Assembly (NCBI GenBank): GCA_017591395.1
Contig: WEDG01001284.1
Location: forward strand, 1 to 64,000
DNA length: 64,000 nucleotides
Source of the DNA: Schistocephalus solidus
Lineage: Eukaryota; Platyhelminthes; Cestoda; Diphyllobothriidea; Diphyllobothriidae
Direction of reading: 5' to 3'
Made by a program: the position numbers and the translations under genes. The notes under the pieces were generated by a model that worked only from the letters and a program-made list of their open reading frames with translations, did not search any database and was not told the DNA's origin. Of this stretch, positions 35,225 through 47,875 are shown one piece after another (the stretch's first letter is position 1; each line of letters begins with the position of its first letter).

Positions 35225-35370
35225 CACCCCAGCATTGAGCCACCGGCCCATTTTCCTGTCATTTACGATTGGAAGGCGGTCACGAATTAGTTTACAGGAT
35301 ATGGTTTTCCCGTTCCGCCTTGGGTTTCAATCTCGAGCCCTCTCAGGCCACCAGTAGTAATGTGAAAAGG
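35225..35370 (-). repeat. SatA-related SINE fragment
   Basis: The segment reads GCATTGAGCCACCGGCCC then GTCATTTACGATTGG, and later CTCGAGCCCTCTCAGG. This is the order of the SatA unit in array orientation, but strongly diverged. Only the part from the A box outward is present; the hammerhead region is absent. Confidence 0.5.
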
Positions 35371-35689
35371 AAAGACTAATCACCCCAGGGAGCCAGGAGA
35401 CCTGGAGTATCGGTTAACTTTAGCAGCTGAATGCCTCAACTGCGATACAATGAAGAGTGAACCAATGTTAACTCATTGGTGTAGGTTTGTCGTCATCGAT
35501 TCACAGCTCACACCTATGTCTCCGGTTTCGAAAGAAACATTTTTAAGTTCTTACCAATGCGTCCGTCTGGTCGAAAAATCTCTGGATTTGTTGATATAGC
35601 TGAAATGCTGGATAACCAGTCTGTTAAGACGCTTTGATGAAAAAAATAATATAAATTTTGAATTATCTATCATACAGCACGTGTACAAG

Positions 35690-36560
35690 GTAAATGCCCA
35701 GACATTTTTGGATCGATTTTATGCGAGGAAGTCAGCTCCCCCGTTGGTTCCTCCAACGTTCCCCTTTTCAACCTTCTGCTCTTTACTTTCTTCAGAAATT
35801 AATGCGTCAGCTCAGAGTTAATTCTTTGGAACAAATATTTTTAGACTCGGTCCGAAGGTTCAAGTTATTATGTGAGCTGAAATCCATCAGATTCAGCTGA
35901 ATAATTGCGTCAGTTTCGCAAACTGCCAACTCGCAGTCCGTAGTATACGCACCATATTGACAGCAAAGGTACTGGTTAAAAGCGCAGATATGGACGGTTG
36001 CGGCCCTGCAATTACTGCTTTAAATCAACTTCTGTCTGCAAAAAGTAGAGGGATTTGAACATCCACAGTCAGAAACGAATGACCGTTAATCTCGATAACA
36101 GCATTTAGGGCGAATACCTGGAAGGTAAAAACTTCATGCGAATGTGCACTGCATTTATGCTCGGGGATAGAATAGTCCTTTCAATCCTGAGCTGTCAGTC
36201 AATGGACCAATCCATTTCTCCGACTGTTTAACAGAACAGTCTCGACACAGTTCATCTTAGGTGCCATTATAGACCACATTGAAAACAAATGTACTTGCTA
36301 AAATCTCAGACACGCATTTTGCCAATAGTCTGCCACCTTATGACAGAGCTGCGGGCAATCCTGCTCATCGGGGAGCATCTCAGCCTTTCCCAAATGTTTT
36401 CTCACAAATACTCCAGTTTATAAATTGTCACTTTCTAACTACCTAAGAAATTAATCCCTTACTTGGAGTTAATTAGCCGGCATTAAGCTTTAGGGTCTTG
36501 GTTCGACAGTTGGATTTAATATGCGAACCAATATTTATCAGATCTAGTGGTGTACTTTTT
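35690..36560 (+). repeat. Two old family C copies
   Basis: Copy one (about 35,690-36,000) has AAATGCCCAGACA, AGCTCCCCCGTTGG and AGACTCGGTCCGAAGG. Copy two (about 36,280-36,560) has TTGCTAAAATCTCAGACACG, TTTTGCCAATAGTCTGCC and TTAGGGTCTTGGTTCGACAG. Both are diverged from the dimer at 18.8-19.5 kb. No gene is seen. Confidence 0.55.
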
Positions 36561-36739
36561 TAATATGTCTAAACTGCGAATAAGCAGCCAGTTTTAATAA
36601 TGGTAATAATTCTGTGTGACCAGGATAGTAAACGTACATGAGGCATGATGGCTGCGGGATAATCGTTGTGGCCGTCGGACAGCGGCCCAAATTTTCCCTT
36701 CAAATTTCGCATTGAGCCCAGAAAGACTAATGCCAGCTG

Positions 36740-36960
36740 ATTCACTCCAAGTTAGCGATTGATTTCTGAGGATATCTAAAAGTGAAAATTTCTAAACTAG
36801 AGCATCTATCAGAGAGTACAGGGGAATGCCGAGTGACGCAGTGATCAGCCGAACCCCACGCAGCTACGTCATTCAGCGGCAGAATATTTGCGAAACACGT
36901 GTCTGGGTTTTTAGATGTGCTGTCAGTACAGTCTATCAGGCAACCTATGTAAATACCATT
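36740..36960 (-). repeat. Old family C copy, inverted
   Basis: On the minus strand it reads AAAAACCCAGACACGTGTTT then CAAATATTCTGCCGCTGAAT. This matches the start of family C (AAAGCCCAGACACGTGTTTT). It accounts for the overlapping 84-94 codon frames at 36,742-37,080, which are not genes. Confidence 0.55.
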
Positions 36961-37949
36961 GGCTGCCTGTTCACAGCACATGAAAATTACGCTGTTTTCC
37001 CCACTGTGGCTGATGGATTTCCCCAAACACTCCTATCAACTTTCAGACTGATGTACTCCAATTCATCGATTCCTTTCTGAGAAGAGTAAAAAAGGACTGG
37101 TTCATCTGAAGTTGGAAAAGCAGTAAGATAGTGCTCTTTTAACTTCTGCATGAAACAGAAATTGGCGTCCAAGTTGGAAACATTTCTTATCCCACCAGCC
37201 GAAGTTCATATCTGCGCCAGAAGACGATGCCTAGTATCTGTCGGAGAAATTAGCTGACGTCATATTTCAGTAACACCCTTCTGCTCTTGCTTGAAGAGTA
37301 TTTTCAACCAAAGAATAACTCTCAGCTTTAATAAAATAATTGCGAAATTACGATCTTTTAGTACTGAGATCCTATCGAGGATGAAATAATTCTTGAATAG
37401 TATTTCAGAAATATATAGTAAGTATTGAATGAACTGAGCCCTAGTACAACAGCAGACGTAGAACCTTAGGAAATTCAATGATTCATACTATGCACACAAG
37501 TTCATTCAGCATTAACAGCACACTACCGCAATAATTTCAGTAGGAGAAGCTTACTTGGGTGAGGTCGCAGAATTAGTTCACATAAAACAGCACTCGATGA
37601 AAATTTTCTGCATCATCTCATGACCAGATTTCATTAAAACTCGCCTCAGCCATTCTTCTTTGTGGTTTCTGTCGCATTTTACGACTGCGCAAAGTCTTTC
37701 TTAATATGCGTAAGAAGTAAACGTTCTGTACTCGTTGTCTGCAAAATTTCCAACAGACAGACTCAGAAAGGAGAGCGAAGAGAGAGAGAGAGAGAGAGAG
37801 AGAATGAGTGAGATCGACACCGGGGAAGCCATCCTCATTTTATTTCAGCGCATTCCTTACTTAATTTCCCGCACCTGGATCTATCGGTAAATGCTAAGAG
37901 TACTGGCCTAGAGATTTCTCTCCTGACACGATAACACCGTCTTCGCTCT
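36961..37949. other. Non-coding with a (GA)n microsatellite
   Basis: A (GA)n tract lies at about 37,778-37,803. The remaining sequence is AT-rich without a recognised gene; short minus-strand frames at 36,987-37,172 and 37,260-37,478 show no motif. Confidence 0.5.
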
Positions 37950-38200
37950 CAGTTCTGTGTGTATATGAGGTGACTGGCCCGTGGACTAAGATGCAGGCTG
38001 CAATGACTCCCTGTTAATTTGCTTTCTGTGGCACTCACACTCAGATGGCATTCGAGCCCATCCCTACCAGGTTCCCATGAAAACCCGATCCATTTTGCGG
38101 GGACAAAGTTGTGTGTTGCACGCGTAGACGGAGTGCATAGCTTTGTCAACCAATGCCCCTAAATCCCCCCCTCTTTTCCTGACGTCATCGTTCGCGCCGC
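37950..38200 (+). repeat. Family B-like fragment
   Basis: The segment contains GAGGTGACTGGCCCGTGGAC, GCAGGCTGCAATGACTCC and GCACGCGTAGACGGAG, phrases of family B in the expected order. It is diverged and lacks both ends. Confidence 0.5.
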
Positions 38201-39627
38201 TTGAATTGATGTATAAGAAAGTGCATTTTATGTGGATTCTTTAATCGAAGGGACACAGAGGTCCATTGAAAAAACTTCACAAACCTCTGCATATTTTGGC
38301 ACACAGTCATTGTGTAAGTTAGCTCCTTCCTGACACTTCAAAACTGCACACCATTTATTTTCGCTAAAGAATATTTGCAACGGCTACATTTGCACATCAA
38401 GAGATCGTCGAGTGCCTCTCCTAATAGAAGAATATAGATGGATCAAATTGCTGACCTTTTAAGCTCCATTAAAGGAGCTGAGGTTAGAAGATCCCATCTT
38501 TTTTGACCGAGACCTGAGCATAGTGAGCCATACAAATATGTATGCCATCATCCTATAAAATTTCCTCCAAAATGTGCGAATTAGCAGCGGAAACACTCTC
38601 TTCCGTCAAGCCCTCGTCTGAAGCAACCTTCATAAATGAAGTGTAGGCAAAAGTTTTTCGCGCATGCTTTCACGAAATGACCAAATACCTACCCATTCGG
38701 TGGTGAGAAGTGATAAATACCACAACCTTGAGACTCGCTGTCACATGCTGTCTGTGGATATGCAAACGGCTAAGTACTGATGACAGGTTGATTGAGTAAT
38801 TTTCAAAGCTTGTTGCTCGTGCGTAAACTGTATGTTCTGATCGTGTTAAGTTTTTTGTTTTAAGCTTTCTTTTTTCTTGATAGGGCCTCAAATTCAGGCA
38901 TTGTAAACGAAATAGAAGAAATTAAGTTCAGATTAGAACCCAAAGGCAGTATCCGCTCAGTTAGGCTTCTGTGCACAGGTTGCGAAGATGGTTTTTCGTG
39001 GTGCTCTTTCGGTATCTTACTTTCTCACACAACTGATAGCCTAAAAAGCATGCATGTTTGTTCAATGAAACACCAAAATAAATTTCCAAATGTGATTTTA
39101 AGCACAACTTCTTGCCAGTATGCCCGTAACATTTGAGGTTTGGAGAGTAAAAAAACGACGCCATTCGCTGACGGTTTTGCAGTCTCCCGAAAGTAACACG
39201 AAGACAATGATAGTCCAATAAGTACTAAAAACCTTTTGGGACAATGAAGGATATCGATTGTTTGGGGTAAAGAAATATAAACTACTATTATGGGATGGAA
39301 ATGCGACATTCAAAATACGGCGAAAGTTCTCAGAAACTTATTGTAAGAAATTATTTTGTATGTCATTTTCGATCGAATCTGCCTGAGTTTAGAAAGACAT
39401 CATAACACGCTAAAGCAATGGCATATTACTTAAGTAGTGGTAAGTTATAATTACGGAGGCAGTTGGTTAATTGGAAAATCATAAACCAGGAGGCAACCGT
39501 GTAGCAATTAGGCGAGGACGCTTTATATGACCCCATCCCCCTTAATAAGGCAGAAGAACAGGAACTGCCCGCAATACAGGTCTCTTCGAACCAAACACTT
39601 GGGGAAGAATAGGGTCAGCTTTATAGT
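38201..39627. other. Non-coding, nothing recognised
   Basis: The three overlapping minus-strand frames at 38,961-39,313 are in different phases of one stretch and carry no family motif. No repeat or RNA gene is evident. Confidence 0.35.
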
Positions 39628-39690
39628 TAAGGTTAGGGTTAGGATCAGGGCTACGGTTTAGGCTTGCGTTAGGGCTACTGTTTAGATTAT
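39628..39690 (+). repeat. Degenerate telomere-like TTAGGG repeats
   Basis: The run AAGGTTAGGGTTAGG is followed by TCAGGGCTACGGTTTAGG and GCGTTAGGGCTAC. These are interrupted TTAGGG-type units, the usual animal telomere motif. A related minus-strand run lies at about 41,395-41,450. Confidence 0.6.
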
Positions 39691-40222
39691 GTTTCCACTC
39701 AGACAACTGACTGGCTCGGATGGTGGTCCGATTGTGGGGGTTGGGGAGAGAGTGAGGTCAACAGCTCAGCGCATTTTCCTCACTATAAACAATCTGACGC
39801 ACTTGAAACTATCACGGTGCGCTAAAAGTCGTGGCTTAGAAGGTTGCCAACTGACGGGAACACTCGGATCGCGTGGTTAGCCCAATGTGTGTTTTGTGTG
39901 TAGAGGCTGACTGGTGGACTGGCAATGGCTCCTGCTTAATGTGGCCTTTATGGCACTCCCAATCCGTGGGATCCGAGCCAGGCGTGGTGGTACACTCAGG
40001 GGCGGCTCTGGCCACGCCAGCGACCTACGCCCTCTCTCATATCAGGTCTTCTTGACTATGTCATGACACCGAGTTAAGGTTGGGGAGGAGTATAGGGTGC
40101 GGTAGATGCAGCGCAATTCTACTATCACTTTAAACTAAATCACGCGTAAGTCACCGTCCCTGTACCACCCTTCCGTGGAGCATACGGTGGACCTCGGTGT
40201 AATCGACGGTCGAACTCTCATG
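39691..40222 (+). repeat. Family B repeat copy
   Basis: This copy shares the internal part of the first family B monomer (ACTGGCTCGGATGGTGG) and the whole second monomer (GTGGCTTAGAAGGTTGCC to ACGGTCGAACTCTCATG). It is directly preceded by the telomere-like run. No (TA)n tail is present, and no protein is encoded. Confidence 0.75.
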
Positions 40223-41394
40223 CTTAGATTATTTCATAGGATTCTTTACCCTTCCTGGAATTATGCGTAGGGCCACCTTTAATACTTGGGCGGAGTGTTT
40301 CCGTTCCGGGGCTATATAAGTAATCGGTACCGGAAATTAACCTGGGAATATTTTATCCTGCTAATCGGCTGCGAGGCGCTTCAACTAAAGTAGTCTTATT
40401 TATTCAAAAGTCTGTCTAACGCTGTGTCACTATTTCGGAAACTTTGCATGTATTGCACGTATCCACAACCGGCAGTTCCACAGGAAATCAAACTAATAGC
40501 TGAGACATCAGCCCCACATTTTAATTTCCGAGGTTCACATTTTCGAGGCTAATATGGGTAGTCAAAATGTATTGAGATCTCTGTTCTATATTACGACCCA
40601 GTCTTGATTGCGGAGCCTTGCCTGCACATAGTTGAGCAACCATTTGGGAAGCATATTTAACCGATCCACTGCGATCTCACAGCATGTACTACGAAGTATA
40701 TTAATGGTTTCAGGATAAACATGAGCGCGCCAAATATGTGGAAACAGCGTTCTCTTCCGGTAAGGTCGTAGAACCCGCATGGCAATACGCATTGGAAAGA
40801 ACCGTCTAAATACTATGCGAGCACGCATACAAAATCCACTTTCAATGGGGGCAGCAGCACGATACACTGCAGTCTCCTTAAAAAAGATGTGCGCTTACTT
40901 TTAAGGACAACCATGTGGACAACCCGAGGACCTTGCTATGGGCAACCAAGTAGGCCAAATACCAGTGGATGCTTTTGTCAAGTTTCACTCGTGAAAACTG
41001 AAGCATCAAAACAAACCCCGACTTACAAATGGGTTGTGGATGGCATTTCTGTGTAGAGTTGGGGCGTTGTGTGTACGTTCATCTGCTTCTACAAAGAGCA
41101 AGCACGTCATATTGCAAATGAAAATAATAAAAACAGTAAGTTGGCTGCTTAGTCATCTGTGGATTCCCAGCGTCCACGAATATGGTTCTGCATAATATTG
41201 CAGTTAACTAGCGAAGCAGACTAGCAGACTGAACTATTCGAATGAACTTCAAGTAAAGTTCCAATTACTCAAGTAAGCCGGCGTGCTAGGGATCCTTTTA
41301 TAATCCCAGCTGGACAAAGAAATAGGAACGTCCCCGCCACCGTCATAGAGACGGCTTTATCTTGAATTCCAGGAAGGATACATATTCCCAAACA
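40223..41394. other. Non-coding, one unassigned minus-strand frame
   Basis: A 93-codon minus-strand frame (40,586-40,867) contains RTLFPHIWRAHVYPETINIL and a basic N-terminus. I do not recognise it, and nothing around it supports a gene. The remainder is AT-rich with no repeat I can assign. Confidence 0.3.
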
Positions 41395-41450
41395 CTGACC
41401 CTAACGCAACCCTAGTTCTAACCTTAACTTTAAACCTAACCCTTATTTAC
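41395..41450 (-). repeat. Degenerate telomere-like repeats, inverted
   Basis: The plus strand reads CCCTAACGCAACCCTAG, CTAACCTTAAC and AACCTAACCC, i.e. TTAGGG-type units on the minus strand. Its reverse complement shares GTTAAGGTTAG and TTGCGTTAGGG with the run at 39,628-39,690. Confidence 0.6.
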
Positions 41451-42639
41451 GAAAGGCCACCACGTGCTTATCATTTTCCCCAATCCAAATACTAGCACTG
41501 CGGTAATGTGGAAACCATTCCTACGACCGTTACTGTCAACTCTGTTAACGCAGTAATATGAATGCTATTAATGCAAAAATTTATATCGATGCGTATATTA
41601 TGTAGGACAGTGTTGCTGAAAAACTTACTGCAAAAACTACAACTAAAGAAGTGCTACTACAGGGAGTGGACCAGTTGGATTAGTTTTACGGCCACTGCTA
41701 TCAATTTTTTTCTATTACGACTAGTACTACTATTAGTGTTACTGCTTTTCCATGTTTCGGGAAGTGCAACTCAAAATCACTGCGTGCCTACTGGATCCTT
41801 AATCCAAATACTAGTGCTGCAATCCCTACAATTGGGTAGCCAGGTACTTGAACCGGTCACGTCTTCGGGTTAGATGCAGAAGATCAGGCATCGAACGAAG
41901 ATATCTCTGTGGGTTTTTCCCATTTACCGCGACTGCAGTCATTGCTACAGGGTAAACGCCGAGGAAACGGGGATGAGCTGATATCCTGTAAGCCGAGTAG
42001 ACAGTAAGGCAGTCCACGTATTGATAAATTCTTCGGACAGTTTACACAGGTCGGTATAAGGTACGTTAGCACAGGGGTATAAACAAACAGGTGATCGATA
42101 TGCCGGCTGTGGTGGCGACGCGTCACCTGACGCGACAGACTAGAAGATAGCTCCAGTCCGTGTAGCCTGTGCTAAGGTGGAGGTTTGCTGTGGGACAAGA
42201 GCAGACGCCTTCCTATGTATCAATAATTTTCTGCTCGCTGGCTGGTCAGAACTAACATTGTTCAGCCGCTCGCTTGCACGAAAACAAGGGATTATTGAAA
42301 ATTGGCTAGCAGCATGGTCCTACTGAATTAAATGAGATGCCAATAGGTCAGTTCTCCTTATGGAGGTGAATAGGTGAGTTGCGGGAATAAGTCGCGAAGA
42401 AGAAGATACGAGTACTGGAACAAGAGCTTTATTAGCCTGGCGTTTCAGATTATCGGTCGAACCCATCTTCAGACAGTCACACAAAAGGGTCAGTTTTAGT
42501 CCTCATCAACTGAGGGAGAATATGCATATGCTAATATCTGAAATGAGAGTTCGGCCGTCGTTGTTGATTCTGTCCAGGGTGTGCCCGATAGCATGATTAC
42601 TTGCACGTGCTTTAGTTTTTAGTGATAATAGATTTGCGC
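41451..42639. other. Non-coding with degenerate ACT-type repeats
   Basis: The stretch 41,490-41,830 is rich in interrupted ACT/AGT triplets (CTAGTACTACTATTAG). This explains the low-complexity Leu-rich frame at 41,562-41,873. No gene or RNA is recognised. Confidence 0.45.
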
Positions 42640-43700
42640 AGCATCCACTGCACTACCTCATTTTCCTCACTCTCTCCTGTCAGGTAGATAGGCGCTGCGA
42701 GAAAGCGCACCTAAGCATGCCACCAAACCGGCTCGGGTCCAACGGTGTGGGAGTGCCATAGGGGCAACATTAAGAAGAAGCCATTGCAGTCCAACTCTCA
42801 GTGCACCAGTGGCCTACTCCGAACAAATTCACCCTGGACTGACTGCAAACCCCGAGTTATCCTATCAGTTGGCAAATTTCCACCACAGGCTTTTAGCGCA
42901 TCATGATAGCTTCAAGTGCGGCCGATTTTTTATGCTGAGCAATATGCTCAACGACATTTAACCTCCCTCCCTCCAGGGTACCAGACCGCTGCCTGAGCTA
43001 CTCAACTGTCTGATGCGGGGGCGGGTGCAGTGACTGACCGAGCTTATTAACTCATCTGCGCGTGCCACACGCATGATCTGGTTCCTGAACAGCAACATTC
43101 CAAAATTTTACTTGAAAAAGAGTGGGCAGCTCGAATCCCAAGGAGTGGGAAGACCATAGAGGCCAGATGAAGGAGGAGACATTCCAGCCTGCCTCTAATT
43201 CCATCAGTCGACCACTGCTCACAAACACACTTGAGCCTGACTGTGAGGTCTGATTTGAATCGCAGTTGGCAACCTCTTAAGCCACGACTTCTAGCGCATC
43301 GTTATTGTTGCAAACACATCACTTTGTTCATAGGGAAGAATATGCACTGAGAGTCGACCTCACTCACCGGCAGAGATTACGAGAGGTGCGTATATTTCCG
43401 TGCCACCTGTGTGCAAGAAAGTTAAGTGTTGCCTTTAAGATATTTCCACAAATGGGGTTTCAAGCTCACTTTTATTCTAACCGGGCACACCCGGCATGGG
43501 ATGAAGATTGTGTGTGTGTGTGGCACGCGTAGATGGGTTTATCCACCACTGCACCCGAGCCCATAGCCGTCACCTTGACACTGTCTTACCATCGGAGCAA
43601 CATGTGTGACGGAGAAGAGAGTACGGTAGATGCAGCGAGAGTCTGCTGGACTGACTCCGTGGGACAGGTGGGAGAATTAGCTTGTTACGGTCGCACTGTC
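42640..43700 (-). repeat. Cluster of decayed family B fragments
   Basis: Two minus-strand fragments (about 42,640-42,910 and 43,130-43,310) and one plus-strand fragment (about 43,540-43,700) can be seen. The first two contain GGAGTGCCATA or GGGAAGACCATAGAGG, GAAGCCATTGCAGTCC and AGTTGGCAA, the reverse of family B. The third has CACCTTGACACTGTC and GAGAGTACGGTAGATGCAGC. All are diverged. Confidence 0.5.
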
Positions 43701-45359
43701 ATGTTGGCAATGTGTGAACGAGGCGCTTTTATGGAATGATTTATTAGACTGCAGACTGATATCGCGTTAGGGGTTATAGCATATCGCTTATGTTTTTTGC
43801 AAACTTGTGCTTGTGGCAACACTACCTACGTTCGCATTATATGCGAAAACGAACCTTATCCTATTTATAGGAGTTGCCACCTTGATTAGGTCTGAACTAG
43901 AAGATATTAAAGCAACTGAAAAAGGGCGTGTTTGTAATATTATCGGAAATCGGTCATAACCTGAGTTGAGAATTTTACGGTAACTAAAATTTGTCCAACT
44001 GGCTGTGCAGATATTGTTTATATAAATTATAAGGAAGTTTTTGAGCTAAAACTGACACTGACCTCCAATGGCTAACTTGTTCACTAGGAGGGGGCGAAGG
44101 TGCGGCAAAGCTTCCCGCTCGTTCTATAATGGCGCATCTTTTAAATCTGAATTTTAATTATGCGTGGCTTTGTGGATCGTGACCTGACGCGCGGTTGCGA
44201 AGCCGGGTTAGAGTTGCCCCTCCACCCACCTCCCCGTTCCATCCCACTCTCGTCAGCTTTTCCGGTTATGATCCTGATTCCTGATAAGTGAGAGGATGAT
44301 GATGCTGAGGAGGAGGAGGAGGAAGAGGAGGAAGAGGATGACGGTGGCATGGTTTGCTTCCACACAGTACTCCTCGTCTCCCTTTCCGTGTGCGTGTGTG
44401 TGCGTACGTGCGCGTGTGTGTGTTTAGCATGTACGCACTCAGGAAGACACTTTTGCGCACAAATGATCGCGCGCGAGCGCTGCCCCTAGGTCTGACAGAC
44501 AGGCACCTCAATCACGAAGGTCTGATCAATTGTTTAGTTGACTGCGCTCTCCGCGACAGGGATAGATAAGGGTTATGCACGGTTTGCGCATGCGTGCCTC
44601 TTCGAGGTTTGGGCAGGGCCATGAGGCCAGATAGACACGTGTGTGTGTGTGTGTACAGTGAAAACCAGAGCAGTTAGCGGCCGCTTCTGCGTATCAGGTG
44701 TCCGAATTTGCGCACTTTGATGTTATCATACACTCGTATACACCCACCCAAACATGCACAGAAGCCTGCCATGGGAACTCTGCCACCACCGCGAGCTGAC
44801 TGCTTCACCAAATCTGCGCAGCAAACCGATATCGTCAGGTCGGTAGGCCCCATTGACTTCAACATTTCACTGATGGCATGGTGATGGCGACAGAAATTGC
44901 GACATGTGCTTCCGCCGCAGAGAGGGTAGGGAATCAGGCTCGATCATCGTCGCACATCGGGGACTCTGAGTACCCTTAGACGGTGGAGGGTGGGGAGTAT
45001 CAGTTCAGTCCTAAGAAATGACCGTCGCTCAGTGACTCAGGGTGTAGTTAATAAACCAAACTATCCCCTAAGGTAAAACGGTAGCTGTTTATGACAAACC
45101 ACCAGAAAAAATGAATTGTGCTTTTAGGGAGGGGCCGATTTTTCGAAATTTTAAACGCTGCTAGCCCACTTATCTGCCCTTCCACCCCCACCAGACTAAG
45201 GAACAGGGGCTACTGGTGTTGATATGGGACCTCGCCGCCTTAAGATTCTGTCACTTGAACTACAAATGAACTTCTCATTCTCGACTCTCCGACCATTCCT
45301 TGCAAGTGTGATCACTAATTATTTTACCTGTTTCCCTCTGTTAGAAGTAAAAAAGTAAA
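43701..45359. other. Non-coding, microsatellite-bearing, partly GC-rich
   Basis: A purine run of AGG units lies at 44,306-44,340. GT/GC-rich alternating stretches lie at about 44,391-44,424 and 44,639-44,655. Open frames at 44,141-44,865 are Ser/Arg-rich products of these repeats. No gene is supported. Confidence 0.5.
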
Positions 45360-45657
<298 letters not shown>

Positions 45658-45749
45658 TTAACTTCTGGACTGAGTCTGAAGAGCATTGTTCCGAATGATT
45701 TAACCTAATTTCGAGCATTAATTTTTGAGTAATTTAAAACAGGCAGCAT

Positions 45750-45880
45750 TAAATCTGGAGTTCACGTATCAGAAGACACATAGGGGAATGGTGGAGGAAC
45801 CCATTTCTGAACCAACTCCCTCGCAGCAGCGTCATGCAGCAACGCAAGATCGACGAAGCGCATGTATCTGGCCCTTTCGA
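45750..45880 (-). repeat. Family C fragment, inverted
   Basis: The segment contains CATAGGGGAATGGTGGAGG, CTCGCAGCAGCGTCATGCAG and GAAGCGCATGTATCTGG. This resembles the minus strand of family C around the CAGCAACGAGGGG block. It is moderately diverged. Confidence 0.45.
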
Positions 45881-47709
45881 TACTAATAGACGCAGGAATA
45901 CTAGTGCAAATAATGATATCAGTAACAGCTGTATTAATATTAGCTAGAACAGTATTAATCGTAGTAATAATTGGGCACTTTCCATAAAGATAGAAGTACA
46001 ATTTGCAAATATACATAATTAGAAAGTTAGGAGGTTGCACAATGTGACCCGTGTGCCTCCGAGCTGCAAGTTCGTTTTGTTTTCGTGCTTCATAGGTCTC
46101 CTCACCCGTCTGGTTTTGGGGCAGATCTCTTTCGCAAGCCCAAGCACTTCAGGTGTGTTCCTCGTCTGTGTGTGAAGGTCTCCGGCTATAACTCGTCTGC
46201 CATCTGCTTTATCCTGGGTGGATTCTGAGGCCAGAAAGAAAAAAAGAGAAAGAAATTGGCTTTATGATCTGCCTGTTTCAATATTCCATCTTCCTGGTTG
46301 TTTGTTCCAGCGCCTGCCTCCCTGTCCGCATCCCCGTTCGCAGTTTGCTCGGGGAGGAAACGAACGCGAAAATTTTATGGGGCCATCGACAGCAGCAGCA
46401 GCTCCTCCTCTTTGACCCAAAGCTGTTATTTTCCTGCCACAGTATCAAGGAAAGTTGGCTAGAGTGACAATATAAATCATCCGAATAACAGTGGGAAGAC
46501 TGGGGGAGTCGGTCTCTACAAGTGGCGACCAAGGGCGCATCGATAACCTCGTGAGCCTGCCTTGCTCCAGACAGCTTGCCAGTCGCTCCTCCCCTGCTCA
46601 CGCGACCGGCTTAATGACAACTACTTCTCCATCTCTGAAACTGCGTGTCTCCCGCCCTCTGTTCGGGGCCATCTGCCGCGCCTTCGTAATCATCGCTCAC
46701 TGGGAACGTATATCACTGTCTCCTCGTCTTCCTCCTCCGTTTCCGTACTTATTTTATTCGTAACCTGCGGCCTCTTCTCTAGCCCCACTCACTAAACTCC
46801 TTCCAACCCCCCACTCCATTCCAAATGGAACTCTCTTCTTTTCCCCGTCCCCTATGCTCTTCCTCTTGATTGCCCCTTTTGACGTCTTCCAGCATCTCAT
46901 TTCTCCACATCGTTTCCTCAATTCCAGTCTCTGCCTTCTCGCCCCCCCTTCATTCTTTCTTGCCCCCTGTCCCATACTTTTCTCTTCCATCTTTTTTATT
47001 GCCACGCAAGATGGTGCTCATCCGAATGGGGTCATTCTTTGCAGTCAAACTGTGGCTACGCTAGTAGAAAAAGACACGCGCCACCAGGACATGAAGAATC
47101 ACACTACGGGCTCGCAGAGGTCTCGGCAAAACGTTGAATTGCCAACTGAGTAGGATGGCGATCACAGCATGAATTAATTAACTTGGTACGGTATAGCTTG
47201 GTTTGTGCCGCTTACGCCGGCGGTGTTACCTTTGACGTTCATCCTTGTCCTCATATTTGCCTGTAAATTGGAATGGCTTCTTGACGTATGTGGGTGGGCG
47301 TTACGTTATTAGATGAGCTCTTATCAGCACGAAACGAAAGGAACTTTAGCAGCGCAAACGCCAATGCATGCCTTGATACATGAGACTACCGTCTTAGTAA
47401 CCATGCGGTTGTCTTTGTTGCTGTTCAATCAGTTATTGGACTCCTATTTACTAAAATCGAGCCAACGAGCGTAATGGCTCATCCGGATGGAGGATCAAAG
47501 GAGACCAGTTGGTTCTAAGTTATATAAGTTTATATATGGCTGTCTCAAGCTCCTTAAATTTGACATTTATTTGTTTTAATCAGGCTTTCAGTTTGGCTAC
47601 AACTGATGAACTCAAGCAGCTGGTTCTAAATACATTTTCAACACAAAGACTGCTAGGGGCCTGCAAGGCAGAGAAACACCGCTTCTTGATTTAGGAATTC
47701 TCGCAGTTC
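45881..47709. other. Non-coding, pyrimidine-rich, no supported gene
   Basis: Several open frames of 60-107 codons overlap on both strands between 46,218 and 47,153. The plus strand is strongly C/T-rich (46,700-47,000), which inflates open frames. I find no domain, splice pattern or start context that would support a gene. An unrecognised exon here cannot be excluded. Confidence 0.3.
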
Positions 47710-47875
47710 AAACCATGGCGTAGTTGGTTAGAGTGTTGGACTTGCAACCAACAGGTTGTGGGTTCGGGCTTCAGTTGCAGCAACAACTGGAGTTAGGTAT
47801 GGCTGGTTGATGAGGGCTTATAAGCCAGAAACGATCATTCCTGGTTCCCTCATCTTTTTCAGTAATGTCTTTCTG
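47710..47875 (+). repeat. tRNA-derived SINE related to SatA
   Basis: The head (47,713-47,772) is tRNA-like. It has A box GGCGTAGTTGGTTAGAG, an anticodon arm GTTGG/CCAAC around a loop containing TGC (alanine-like), and B-box-like GTGGGTTCGGGC. The body repeats the SatA hammerhead region: TTGATGA (47,806-47,812), GGCT/AGCC stem, GAAA (47,828-47,831), CGATCATTCC. Core C3 is T here and stem I pairs poorly, so self-cleavage is unlikely. The unit is only ~165 bp, suggesting the tRNA-plus-hammerhead core predates the 302-bp satellite form. Confidence 0.7.

Noticed and set aside
40586..40867. 93-codon minus-strand frame as a conserved gene
   Set aside because: No recognisable family and no supporting splice or promoter signal; kept only as an unassigned frame in the region note.
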